Shown: positions 16,398-24,343 of the stretch, piece after piece | Layout of the letters: each line of letters begins with the position of its first letter | Position numbering within the stretch: the stretch's first letter is position 1 | Source: Mesobacterium_A hydrothermale | GTDB taxonomy: Bacteria; Pseudomonadota; Alphaproteobacteria; Rhodobacterales; Rhodobacteraceae | DNA length: 64,000 nt | Assembly: GCF_035818635.1 (NCBI RefSeq) | Contig: NZ_JAYLLH010000003.1 | Span: 1-64,000 of the forward strand | Direction: 5' to 3' | Notes under the pieces: generated by a model | Database searches by the model: none | Seen by the model: the letters and a program-made list of their open reading frames with translations, nothing else | Told to the model about the DNA's origin: nothing | Made by a program: the position numbers and the translations under genes

Positions 16398-16850
16398 TTA
16401 AGCAGTCTTGGCAGCCATTGCCTGCTGCGTCGCTTCGACAGCGGCATCGAGGCAAAGCAGGATCGACGCGTGGCGATTCTTGAAATCCGCGGCCGGGCGC
16501 AGCACTTCCAGCCCGCCAAACGGCGCGTCAGGTACCGGCCCGCCTTTTTTCAGCATGTCGCGCAGGGAATCGCGGGCGGCAAGTATCTGATCCGGTGTGC
16601 AGCCGATGATCGCATCGCCCACCACCGACGCGGCGGCCTGCCCCAGCGCACAAGCTTTCACATCCTGACCGAATTCGGCAACCTTGCCATCGCGCATCGT
16701 CACGTCGACGGTCACCGTCGAGCCGCACAACGGCGACCGTTTCTTGACCGTGGCATCGGGCGTGTCCAACCGGTCCAGATGCGGGATATCCGCCGCCAGT
16801 GCCAGAATGCGCGTGGAGTAGAGCTTGATCAGGTCGCTTTCGGCGGACAT
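16398..16850 (-). CDS. NifU/IscU-like iron-sulphur cluster scaffold protein
   Basis: A 150-residue protein of the NifU_N family. The three cluster-ligand cysteines are at CGSTVTVDV, ACALGQAAASVV and LCLDAAVEA, in the expected order. The start was set at ATG 16850 (MSAESDLIKLYSTRILALA); earlier in-frame codons overlap hisI. Such proteins receive sulphur and iron for cluster assembly. It stands alone, divergent from hisI with 67 bases between, so its partner desulphurase must be elsewhere. Confidence 0.85.
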   Translation of the reverse strand: MSAESDLIKLYSTRILALAADIPHLDRLDTPDATVKKRSPLCGSTVTVDVTMRDGKVAEFGQDVKACALGQAAASVVGDAIIGCTPDQILAARDSLRDMLKKGGPVPDAPFGGLEVLRPAADFKNRHASILLCLDAAVEATQQAMAAKTA

Positions 16851-16917
16851 GGCTTTCCCTTTCATTCCTGCGCTTCTAAATAGGCGCCAACGCGTCAGTT
16901 GCAAAAAGGTTTTTCCC

Positions 16918-17280
16918 ATGGGCTTCGATCCGGCAACGCTGAAATACAACGATCAGGGCCTGATCCCCGCAATCGCGCAGGATGCCGAGAGCGGCGACGT
17001 GCTGATGATGGCCTGGATGAATGCGCGGGCCGTGGCGCAGACGCTGGAAACCGGGCGGGTCACCTATTGGTCGCGCTCGCGGCAGGCATTCTGGATCAAG
17101 GGCGAAACCTCGGGCCATGTGCAGGAACTGGTTGATTTCCGTGTCGATTGTGATCGCGATTGCCTTTTGGTGACGGTGCGCCAGACCGGCCCCGCCTGCC
17201 ACACCAACCGACGCAGCTGTTTCTACACCGCCGTGCGCGACGGGGCAGAGGTCGAACTGATGGCCCCGATGCAGGACTGA
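16918..17280 (+). CDS. hisI: Phosphoribosyl-AMP cyclohydrolase HisI
   Basis: A 120-residue enzyme of the third histidine biosynthesis step, opening the purine ring of phosphoribosyl-AMP. Family motifs: VLMMAWMNARAVAQTLETG, VTYWSRSRQAFWIKGETSGH, then the metal-binding DFRVDCDRDCLLVTV and ACHTNRRSCFY. The length is that of the single-domain form without the HisE pyrophosphohydrolase. The start is ATG 16918. Confidence 0.95.
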   Translation: MGFDPATLKYNDQGLIPAIAQDAESGDVLMMAWMNARAVAQTLETGRVTYWSRSRQAFWIKGETSGHVQELVDFRVDCDRDCLLVTVRQTGPACHTNRRSCFYTAVRDGAEVELMAPMQD

Positions 17281-17332
17281 CCGGTCTCTTTCTGCTAGGG
17301 TGCCGGAATTGGTCCTCGCGGAAAGGTGATTT

Positions 17333-18067
17333 ATGAAACGTCTGCTTCTGGTATGCGCGCTTGCCGGGTCTTCCCCCGTGGCGGCGCAAGACAGTGGATT
17401 TTACCCAAGCGAGATTTGTCAGCATGTGCTCGACCGCGCCAGCGATGTGGACAAGCTGATTCTGGCGGCCTGGGTGTCGGGCTATCTCGATCACCGTCAC
17501 GGGGCGAGCAGGATCGTCGATCTCGACAACATGAAGGTGGTCCTGCGCAACCTGAACGACATCTGCGGCCGCAATCCGCAGGCCACGATCCTGCAACTGG
17601 TCGAGGCCAGCACGCCGGGCGACGCCAACACCCCCGGAAGCGCCGCCCATGCAAAGGCGATGTTGGCGGGTTTTCTTGCGGTGGGCGCGGACACCGCTGC
17701 GTTGACCGCAGGGATCAAACCGACCGAGGACGACATTCGCCGGGTCTTCCTGCCGCCGCTTGCGGACCGGCTGGTGCCCTACTACGCCGCTCTGTTCACG
17801 CCTGATGTACAAATTCGGCCGAAACCGGGCCAGACAGAACTGCGTGTCATCCGCGCCACCACGACCAACTTCAAGCGTGGTGACCCTGTGCTCAAGGACT
17901 TCCCGCCAGAATACGCGGACCTGACTGACCAGATGTTGCCGGGCATTCCGATCGTGCGCTTTGCCTTCGTCGCTGCAGGCTCGAACCAGGGCACGGTTTA
18001 TGACGCGCTGGTTTTCGTGGGCGGCCGTTGGGTTTTCATGCCGTCACCCTGGCAAGCGCTGGACTGA
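17333..18067 (+). CDS. Exported protein with HdeA-like N-terminal region
   Basis: A 244-residue protein with a cleavable signal peptide (ends near PVAAQ, residue 19). Residues of about 25-85 resemble the HdeA/HdeB acid-chaperone-like fold: a cysteine in SEICQHVLD, the helix ILAAWVSGYLDHRHG and a second cysteine in LNDICGRNP. The remaining 150 residues are unassigned but regular (VIRATTTNFKRGDPVL, WVFMPSPWQALD). Probably periplasmic, function unknown. It follows hisI by 52 bases. Confidence 0.7.
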   Translation: MKRLLLVCALAGSSPVAAQDSGFYPSEICQHVLDRASDVDKLILAAWVSGYLDHRHGASRIVDLDNMKVVLRNLNDICGRNPQATILQLVEASTPGDANTPGSAAHAKAMLAGFLAVGADTAALTAGIKPTEDDIRRVFLPPLADRLVPYYAALFTPDVQIRPKPGQTELRVIRATTTNFKRGDPVLKDFPPEYADLTDQMLPGIPIVRFAFVAAGSNQGTVYDALVFVGGRWVFMPSPWQALD

Positions 18068-18167
18068 AGCGCCCGACCGCTCTCCCGGTTCGAGTGGCAA
18101 CGCAAGCCTGTGCCGACAACGTGACGCGCGGAAAGCGGGGGCCTTGGTGCCGGGGTCAGCGCTGTTG

Positions 18168-19085
18168 TCAGCGCAGCGGCAACCCTACGATCCGCCGGAT
18201 GTCGTTCGGGCTTGCCCCGTCACGCCGGAACAAGGCAATCGCGCGCGCATCGTCGCGCTTTGCCAGCCGTTTGCCGGCCGCATCGCGGATCAGTCGGTGG
18301 TGGTGATAAATCGGTCGCGGCACCCCCAGAAGCCGTTGCAAGACGACATGGATCCGTGTCGCATCGAACAGGTCGGCGCCGCGCACCACGTGGGTTATGC
18401 CCTGCGCCGCGTCATCCAGAACGACAGACAGATGGTAGGAGCCAGGAAAATCGCGCCGTGACAGCACAACGTCGCCCACCCGGGTTTCCAGCCAGCGGCT
18501 GTCGGTTTCGATGACCCCGGTTTCGCCGTTGGGGCCGCGCCCGGTTTCGACAAAACGCACGATCGAGCGGACGCCTTCTGGTGTGTCGGTCACCGCCTCA
18601 CTGGCGGCCATCACCGCAAGGCGCATGTTCAGACGCAGCGCCACACCTGACGGGCGGGACTGCATCGAAAACGGCTCGCGCTTGGGCGTGCGGCACGTGC
18701 CCGGGTACACCACCCCATCCGGCCCGAACACCGGGTCGCCCCCTTCTTGCGGCGCGCTGGCGGCCGCAATGATATCGCGCCGGGTGCAGGTGCAGGGAAA
18801 CAACAGATCGCGCTGCCAAAGCGCGTCCAATGCGGCCTCGTAGGCCGGCAGCCGGTCGGATTGACGCATCACTGGCCCGTCCCAGTCCACCCCCAGCCAG
18901 CGCAGGTCGTCGTATATCTGCGCCTCCCACTCAGGCTTGCTGCGCTGGCGGTCGATATCCTCGATCCGCAGCAGGAAGGTGCCGCCCTCGGCCCGGGCCA
19001 TGTCATGCGCCAGAAGGGCGGAAAAGGCATGGCCAAGGTGTAGCGACCCAGTTGGTGACGGGGCAAAGCGGGTGGTGAAGCTCAC
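18168..19085 (-). CDS. gluQ: Glutamyl-Q tRNA(Asp) synthetase
   Basis: A 305-residue GluRS paralogue that attaches glutamate to queuosine of tRNA-Asp. It contains the class I HIGH-type motif PTGSLHLGHAFSA and a KMSKS-like KRLAKRDDARAI, and lacks the anticodon-binding domain, as expected for GluQRS. A zinc site (CTCTRRDI, YPGTCR) is present. Its tRNA-Asp substrate genes are at 1640-1825. The downstream end of the reading frame of the methyltransferase at 19082 overlaps its start by four bases, so the pair is translationally coupled. Confidence 0.95.
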   Translation of the reverse strand: MSFTTRFAPSPTGSLHLGHAFSALLAHDMARAEGGTFLLRIEDIDRQRSKPEWEAQIYDDLRWLGVDWDGPVMRQSDRLPAYEAALDALWQRDLLFPCTCTRRDIIAAASAPQEGGDPVFGPDGVVYPGTCRTPKREPFSMQSRPSGVALRLNMRLAVMAASEAVTDTPEGVRSIVRFVETGRGPNGETGVIETDSRWLETRVGDVVLSRRDFPGSYHLSVVLDDAAQGITHVVRGADLFDATRIHVVLQRLLGVPRPIYHHHRLIRDAAGKRLAKRDDARAIALFRRDGASPNDIRRIVGLPLR

Positions 19086-19696
19086 GTCTTTTCAATTACA
19101 TAGACGTTTGCCCCCAGCCCGATCCCCGGCAAGTGCGGGCCGTGTTCGCGAAACCGCTCTACCGCCGCGCCACTGCGCAGCCAGCCGTCGACGACCGCAG
19201 CATAGCTGGGGTCCTCCAGGGTGTGATCGTTGAAGGAAAACGCCAGTAGCCCGCCCGGGGCAAGGCAGTCCAGAAGCTGCGCCAACACGCTGACAGGGGC
19301 CGCGCCGGATCCAATCACGCCAACCGCAGCAATCGCGCCATAAGTCCCAGGATCAACCGGCGGCGGGGCGTCCCCGGCCACGATGGCCAGATGACGGTAC
19401 AGGTGCTTGGCGCGTGCCTGCTCCAGCATCTCGGGGGACAGGTCCATCCCGTCGATCACAGAAAAACCCTGCAACCGCAGCGCCAGCCCGCCCAGACCGG
19501 TGCCACAGCCATAGTCCAGCAGCGGCCGGGACTTGTCGGCGATCAGCCCGGCCAGCGCCGCCGCGATCCGTCCCGGCGTGGCATAGCCGTTCTCACCAAT
19601 CTCGGCCTCGTAGCTGGCCGACCAGTCGTCATAGATCGCGCGGGTCTCATCGACCCCGCTGACCGTATAGACCTTGCTCAGGAACTTCTCTGCCAT
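19082..19696 (-). CDS. Class I SAM-dependent methyltransferase
   Basis: A 204-residue protein with the SAM-binding motif LLDYGCGTGLGGLAL (about residues 58-72), acidic loop MDLSPEML and post-motif GDAPP. The N-terminal DWSASYEAEIGENGYATP is typical of the family that includes Williams-Beuren-type proteins. The substrate cannot be deduced. It is transcribed with gluQ, which it precedes, and follows trmFO in the opposite sense of the coordinates (all minus strand). Confidence 0.85.
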   Translation of the reverse strand: MAEKFLSKVYTVSGVDETRAIYDDWSASYEAEIGENGYATPGRIAAALAGLIADKSRPLLDYGCGTGLGGLALRLQGFSVIDGMDLSPEMLEQARAKHLYRHLAIVAGDAPPPVDPGTYGAIAAVGVIGSGAAPVSVLAQLLDCLAPGGLLAFSFNDHTLEDPSYAAVVDGWLRSGAAVERFREHGPHLPGIGLGANVYVIEKT

Positions 19697-19708
19697 GCCG
19701 GCAGTAAA

Positions 19709-21058
19709 TCACGCTGTCCGCTGTGCGTCCAGCCACGCCGACCACGCTGCCTTGGCGCGGTCGGTATAGGCCTTGTAGCGGTCCTTGCGCCCGCGCCGCC
19801 CGCCTTTCAGCCCGTCGACCGGGCGGAACAGCCCGAAGTTCACATTCATCGGCTGAAAGGTCTTCGCTTCGGCGCCGCCGGTGATGTGGTGGATCAGCGC
19901 GCCATGGGCGCTGTCCTGCGGCACCTCGGGCAGGGGCGTGCCCAGCAGTTCCGCAGCCGCCATCCGCCCAGCCAGCAGCCCCATTGCGGAACTTTCGACA
20001 TAACCCTCGACCCCGGTGATCTGACCGGCGAAGCGGATGTTCGGTCTGGACCGCAGTCGCATTTGTGCATCCAGCAGCGTCGGCGAATTCAGGAAGGTAT
20101 TGCGGTGAATCCCACCCAGCCGGGCGAACCGCGCCTCTGCCAGCCCGGGGATCATGCGGAACACATCCGCCTGCGCACCGTATTTCATCTTGGTCTGAAA
20201 ACCGACGATGTTGAACAACGTGCCAAGCGCGTTGTCACGGCGCAATTGCACCACCGCATGGGGTTTCACGTCCGGCTGATGCGGGTTCGTCAGCCCCACG
20301 GGTTTCATCGGCCCATGCCGCAGCGTTTCGCGGCCGCGCTCTGCCATCACCTCGATCGGCAGACAGCCGTCGAAATAGCCCGCGGTCTCACCTTCGTGGA
20401 ACTCGGTCTTGTCGGCGGCCAGCAGCGCGTCGATGAAAGCCTCGTACTGGTCGCGGTCCATCGGGCAGTTGACGTAGGCCTTCTGCTCGTCCTCGGTCTC
20501 GCCCTTGTCATAGCGCGACTGCAGCCAGGCCTTTTCCATGTCGATGCTCTCGGCATAGACGATGGGCGCGATCGCGTCGAAAAACGCCAGCGCATCCGCC
20601 CCGGTTTCCGCTTGGATCGCCTGCCCCAGCCGGGCCGAGGTCAGCGGTCCTGTGGCAAAGATCCACTGTCCCTGGTCGGGCAATTCGGTCACTTCCTCGT
20701 GGCTGACACGGACAGTGTCCAACGCGGTCAACTTGGCCGTGATCGCATCGGCGAACGCCTCGCGATCCACCGCCAGGGCCCCCCCCGCCGGCAGGCGGTA
20801 CTCTCCCGCGGTCGAGATGATCAGCCCGCCCGCCGCGCGCATTTCCCAATGCAGCAAGCCGACGGCGTTCTGCTCGTCGTCATCTGACCGGAACGAGTTG
20901 GAACAGACCATCTCGCCCAGTTTGCCGGTCTTGTGGGCAAAGGTTTCGACCTCGGGGCGCATCTCGTGCAGGACCACGTTCAGACCACGTTGCGCGGCCT
21001 GCCAGGCGGCCTCGGACCCGGCCATACCGCCGCCGACAATATGAAGCTCGTTTTTCAT
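19709..21058 (-). CDS. trmFO: Folate-dependent tRNA m5U54 methyltransferase TrmFO
   Basis: A 449-residue FAD enzyme that methylates U54 in the tRNA T-loop using methylenetetrahydrofolate. The dinucleotide-binding motif is at the N-terminus (HIVGGGMAGSEAAWQAA), followed by MVCSNSFRSDD with the conserved Cys, and GGIHRNTFLNSPTLLD. The C-terminal half has FAGQITGVEGYVESSAMGLLAG and NVNFGLFRP. The start was set at 21058 because MKNELHIVGGG is the family N-terminus and GGGGAGCGG precedes it; the upstream in-frame extension runs through a repeat element. Confidence 0.95.
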   Translation of the reverse strand: MKNELHIVGGGMAGSEAAWQAAQRGLNVVLHEMRPEVETFAHKTGKLGEMVCSNSFRSDDDEQNAVGLLHWEMRAAGGLIISTAGEYRLPAGGALAVDREAFADAITAKLTALDTVRVSHEEVTELPDQGQWIFATGPLTSARLGQAIQAETGADALAFFDAIAPIVYAESIDMEKAWLQSRYDKGETEDEQKAYVNCPMDRDQYEAFIDALLAADKTEFHEGETAGYFDGCLPIEVMAERGRETLRHGPMKPVGLTNPHQPDVKPHAVVQLRRDNALGTLFNIVGFQTKMKYGAQADVFRMIPGLAEARFARLGGIHRNTFLNSPTLLDAQMRLRSRPNIRFAGQITGVEGYVESSAMGLLAGRMAAAELLGTPLPEVPQDSAHGALIHHITGGAEAKTFQPMNVNFGLFRPVDGLKGGRRGRKDRYKAYTDRAKAAWSAWLDAQRTA

Positions 21059-21107
21059 CCGCTCCCCATACTGTGCGCCGCAGACCTTGTCACGCGCCGC
21101 TCTCATC

Positions 21108-21223
21108 TCTTTGGTTTTGAAAATACCTCGGAGGTGTGGAGGCAGAGCCTTCTCAGCGCGCAAGGCGCGCTTCGCGCGGCGCAGCCGCGCCGGTCGGACC
21201 GGGCGCAGCCCGGTCCGAAACCG
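21108..21223 (-). repeat. Post-stop repeat element, family B (copy 1)
   Basis: Read on the minus strand, this element starts 9 bases after the enoyl-CoA hydratase stop with a perfect hairpin of arms CGGACCGGGC and GCCCGGTCCG (loop TGC, 21195-21217). A very GC-rich middle follows, then GGCTCTGCC and a segment like CACC-TCCG-AGGTATTTT. The same layout recurs at 62579-62768 after mltG, and the hairpin-CACCCCCG-TATTTT half recurs at 29066-29115 after hyuC. Confidence 0.7.
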
Positions 21224-21226
21224 CTC

Positions 21227-22012
21227 TTACTGTTCCCACTCCGGCGGGCGCTTTTCCAGGAAGGCGGCGATGCCTTCCTCGGTGTCGCGGTACAGCATGT
21301 TCTGCACCATCACGTCGCCCGCATAGTCATACGCCTCTTCCATCGGCATCTGGATCTGGTTGTAGAACGCCTCCTTGCCGACCTTCACCGCCGCGCCCAG
21401 TTTTCCTGCCACGGTCTCGGCCAGCGCGTTGGTCGTCGCCGCCAGCATCTCGTGCGGCACCACCTTGTTCACCAGCCCCAGCGCCTCGGCACGGGTGGCG
21501 TCGATGAAATGGCCGGTGGTCAGCATCTCGAAGGCCATCTTGCGCGGGATGTTGCGCGACAGCGCCACCATCGGGGTCGAGCAGAACAGCCCGATGTTCA
21601 CCCCGTTCACCCCGAACCGCGTGCCCTCGGCGGCAACCGCCATGTCACAACTGGCCACAAGCTGACAGCCCGCCGCCGTGGCGATGCCATGAACCTGCGC
21701 GATCACCGGCTGCGGCATCTTCTGGATCGACATCATCATTGCCGCGCAGCGGTCGAACAGGTCCTTGAAATAGGCCTTGCCACCGTCCTCGGCCTGCCGG
21801 CCCGCGGTCATCTGTTTCAGGTCGTGCCCGGCGCAGAACACCTTTCCCTCGCCCGACAGGATGACCGCGCGAATGCTGCGGTCGTCCTTCAGCGCGTCGA
21901 ACTGGCCCTGCAACTCTGCCAGCATCTCGTCCGACAGCGCGTTCAGCCGTTCGGGCGCGTTCAGTTTCAGGTGGGCGATCGCGCCCGTGTCGTTACGTTC
22001 CAGAATTCCCAT
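21227..22012 (-). CDS. Enoyl-CoA hydratase/isomerase family protein
   Basis: A 261-residue crotonase-fold protein. The oxyanion-hole segments are FCAGHDLKQMT and AAGCQLVASCDMAVA; LFCSTPMVALSRNI and the C-terminal EGIAAFLEKRPPEW are typical of enoyl-CoA hydratases. The two usual catalytic Glu positions are not both evident, as in ECHDC3-like members, so the exact reaction is uncertain. The start is ATG 22012 with a good GAGGG upstream; longer in-frame starts run back through the divergent thioesterase gene. Confidence 0.88.
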   Translation of the reverse strand: MGILERNDTGAIAHLKLNAPERLNALSDEMLAELQGQFDALKDDRSIRAVILSGEGKVFCAGHDLKQMTAGRQAEDGGKAYFKDLFDRCAAMMMSIQKMPQPVIAQVHGIATAAGCQLVASCDMAVAAEGTRFGVNGVNIGLFCSTPMVALSRNIPRKMAFEMLTTGHFIDATRAEALGLVNKVVPHEMLAATTNALAETVAGKLGAAVKVGKEAFYNQIQMPMEEAYDYAGDVMVQNMLYRDTEEGIAAFLEKRPPEWEQ

Positions 22013-22069
22013 CTTGCCCTCCTCAAGCTTGCGCGCGACCTTAGCGCCCGGCAACAGGGGAGGGAAGCC

Positions 22070-22492
22070 GTGGCGCTGCAATTCACCATTCCGGAAATGA
22101 CCGCCTATCTCGACAAGGTCTTTCCGCAGGTTCAGGGCATGTTCGGCATCGACCGGATGGACGAAGACCTGCTGATCATGCGTCTGCACAATGACGAACG
22201 TCACCTGCGCCCCGGCGGCACCGTCTCGGGGCCGGCCATGTTCTCTCTGGCCGATGTGGCGGCCTACGTCGCCACCATGGCGCGGATCGGGCCGCAGGCA
22301 CTGACCGTGACTACCAATTGCGCGATCGATTTCATGCGCAAACCCGCGGCCGGTGTGGATCTGCTGGCCCACGCCCGGCTTCTGAAACTGGGCCGGGCGC
22401 TGAGCGTGACCGACGTGCTGTTGTATTCCGAAGGCAAGCCGGAACCGGTCGCGCGGGCCAACCTGACCTACTCGATCCCGCCCAAGGGCTGA
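22070..22492 (+). CDS. PaaI-type hotdog-fold thioesterase
   Basis: A 140-residue hotdog protein that probably hydrolyses an acyl- or aryl-CoA. Typical features are ERHLRPGGTVSGPAMFSLADVAAYVA (central helix with catalytic Asp region) and TTNCAIDFMRKPAAG. The start is GTG 22070, chosen because AGGGGAGGG lies five bases upstream; the first ATG would be at 22097. It is divergent from the enoyl-CoA hydratase with 57 bases between, and the two may act on the same acyl-CoA pool. Confidence 0.88.
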   Translation: MALQFTIPEMTAYLDKVFPQVQGMFGIDRMDEDLLIMRLHNDERHLRPGGTVSGPAMFSLADVAAYVATMARIGPQALTVTTNCAIDFMRKPAAGVDLLAHARLLKLGRALSVTDVLLYSEGKPEPVARANLTYSIPPKG

Positions 22493-22504
22493 TCTTTCGA
22501 CGAC

Positions 22505-22531
22505 AAAGGGTGTTCGTTGACACACCCTTTT
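22505..22531 (+). terminator. Terminator of the thioesterase gene
   Basis: AAAGGGTGT pairs with ACACCCTTT around an eight-base loop and the stem ends in four Ts, 13 bases past the stop codon. Confidence 0.75.
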
Positions 22532-22547
22532 GCAGTGGACCCCGGAA

Positions 22548-22667
22548 GTGGATCGACGATGGCGGAACTTCGCCGGGTTCACCATTGCCGAGGTCGAAAC
22601 CAGCGACACCATCGGCAAACAGACAGGTTCGAGGAAGCCCCGGGGGGAGCTGTTGATCAGCAACTGA
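22548..22667 (+). CDS. Doubtful small frame or gene remnant
   Basis: A GTG-initiated frame of 39 codons reads MDRRWRNFAGFTIAEVETSD and ends PRGELLISN. Its codon choice looks coding, and its ending looks like a natural C-terminus. There is no ribosome-binding site, and the frame is blocked upstream by a stop at 22518. It may be the tail of a decayed gene or chance. Confidence 0.2.
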   Translation: MDRRWRNFAGFTIAEVETSDTIGKQTGSRKPRGELLISN

Positions 22668-22721
22668 CCCTTTGAACCGGTCTTGAACGGGGTTCGAAAG
22701 GATCGTTGAGAGACGGGTTTT

Positions 22722-22778
22722 GAAGGTTTCGGCGGCGGGTCTGGTCAGGGGGCCTGATCGCCCGCCGCCGGAACCTTC
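22722..22778. promoter_or_regulatory. Long nested hairpin upstream of preT
   Basis: A nearly continuous 57-base hairpin: GAAGGTT with AACCTTC, CGGCGGCGGG with CCCGCCGCCG, then GGTCAGG with CCTGATC (one G-T). There is no T-run, so it is not a plain terminator. It lies about 200 bases before preT. The rest of 22668-22891 shows no gene. Confidence 0.55.
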
Positions 22779-22891
22779 CCGGGCACCGCTGAAAAAAGCG
22801 CGTTGCTGTAAAACGTTGTGTAAATCACTGCAAAAGATTTTGTCACGCTACACTAGGCGAAGAAATATGCCTAAAAATCAGGCAAGGGGGA

Positions 22892-22917
22892 AAATTTTGT
22901 CCTTCGGGTCAAAATTT
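22892..22917. promoter_or_regulatory. RutR-type operator upstream of preT-preA
   Basis: The core is TTTGTCC-TTCG-GGTCAAA, one mismatch from a perfect palindrome, extended outward to AAATTTTG and CAAAATTT. The E. coli RutR consensus is TTGACC-N4-GGTCAA. A perfect version stands at 27717-27734 near rutR. A possible weak promoter (TTGTCA at 22840, AAATAT at 22863) lies just upstream. A smaller inverted repeat, TGCCT...AGGCA, lies at 22868-22884. Confidence 0.65.
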
Positions 22918-22982
22918 ACCAATTGATAAAATTTCAACTTGTGGCACCCTGCATCAAAACCAAGAACCCAACGGGAGCCGAA

Positions 22983-24320
22983 ATGAACAGCCACCTGACC
23001 CCCGGGATCGTTTCCGGGCGCCTGAGCGCAGACGATATCGCCCGGAATTTCGAAGACCTGCATCCGCCCTATGATGCGCACGAAGCCGCCGTGGCGGCCG
23101 ACCGGTGCTATTTCTGCCACGACGCGCCCTGCACCGTGGCCTGCCCGACCTCGATCGATATTCCGCTGTTCATCCGCCAGATCGCGACCGGCCAGCCCGA
23201 GGCGTCGGCGGTAACGATCCTTGAGCAGAACATCCTTGGCGGCATGTGCGCCCGTGTCTGCCCGACGGAAAACCTGTGTGAAGAGGCCTGCGTCCGCGAA
23301 ACCGCCGAGGGCAAGCCGGTCGAGATCGGTCGCCTGCAACGTTATGCCACCGATGCGCTGATGGCGAAGGGCGTGCATCCCTTCACCCGCGCCGCCGACA
23401 CGGGCAAGGCGGTTGCCGTGGTTGGCGCGGGGCCTGCGGGCCTGTCCTGCGCGCACCGCCTGGCGATGAAGGGCCACACCGTCGACCTTTACGATGCCAG
23501 GCCCAAGGCGGGCGGGCTGAACGAATATGGGATCGCGGCCTACAAGGCGGTCGACAACTTTGCCCAGGCCGAGGTTGACTGGCTGATGCAGATCGGCGGG
23601 ATTACCCTGCATTCCGGCATGGCGCTGGGGGACGGGCTCTCGCTCGATGCGCTGCTGGCGTCGCACGATGCCGTGTTCCTGGGCGTGGGCCTGGGTGGGG
23701 TCAACGCCTTGTCGGCAGAAGGCGCCGACAAGGCGGGCGTTCTGGATGCGGTCGATTTCATCCGCGACCTGCGCCAGGCATCCGACCTGACAACCCTTCC
23801 AGTGGGCCGCAACGTGGTGGTCATTGGCGGCGGCATGACCGCCGTGGACGCCGCCGTTCAGGCCAAGCTGCTGGGGGCGGACAATGTGACCATCGCCTAT
23901 CGACGCGGTCGCGACCGCATGGCGGCCAGCCGGTTTGAACAGGATCTGGCCGCGTCCAAGGGCGTGCGCCTGTTGTTCAACGTCCAGCCGGTGACGATCC
24001 ACGGCAACGGCTCGGCTGTGGAAATCGAACTGGAGATCACGTCCGAGGATGGCGGCTCGCTGAAGGGCACCGGCGAAACCCTGCGCCTGCCCGTCGACCA
24101 GGTGTTCCGCGCCATCGGCCAGAGCCTGACCACCGATGCCGGCCTGAAGATCGAGGGCGGCAAGATTGCCGTGACCGGGGCCGGGGCCACATCCATGGCC
24201 AAGGTCTGGGCCGGGGGCGACTGCGCCAGCGGGGGCGACGACCTGACGGTGACCGCCGTCGCCGAAGGCCGCGACGCCGCCGAAGACATTCACGCCACCT
24301 TGATGGGGCAGGCGGGCTGA
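22983..24320 (+). CDS. preT: Dihydropyrimidine dehydrogenase subunit PreT
   Basis: A 445-residue FAD/iron-sulphur protein that feeds electrons from NAD(P)H to PreA for reduction of uracil and thymine. The N-terminal cysteine-rich region (CYFCHDAPCTVACPT, then CARVCPTENLCEEACVRE) binds two Fe4S4 clusters. Two dinucleotide folds follow (VAVVGAGPAGLSCAHRLA and VVVIGGGMTAVDAAVQAK), and the C-terminal FAD segment is VWAGGDCASGGDDLTVTAV. The start is ATG 22983 within CGGGAGCCGAAATG. preA follows after 23 bases. Control by RutR is predicted from the operator at 22892. Confidence 0.94.
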   Translation: MNSHLTPGIVSGRLSADDIARNFEDLHPPYDAHEAAVAADRCYFCHDAPCTVACPTSIDIPLFIRQIATGQPEASAVTILEQNILGGMCARVCPTENLCEEACVRETAEGKPVEIGRLQRYATDALMAKGVHPFTRAADTGKAVAVVGAGPAGLSCAHRLAMKGHTVDLYDARPKAGGLNEYGIAAYKAVDNFAQAEVDWLMQIGGITLHSGMALGDGLSLDALLASHDAVFLGVGLGGVNALSAEGADKAGVLDAVDFIRDLRQASDLTTLPVGRNVVVIGGGMTAVDAAVQAKLLGADNVTIAYRRGRDRMAASRFEQDLAASKGVRLLFNVQPVTIHGNGSAVEIELEITSEDGGSLKGTGETLRLPVDQVFRAIGQSLTTDAGLKIEGGKIAVTGAGATSMAKVWAGGDCASGGDDLTVTAVAEGRDAAEDIHATLMGQAG

Positions 24321-24343
24321 GCCCCGCGACGGAGGAACAAGAC

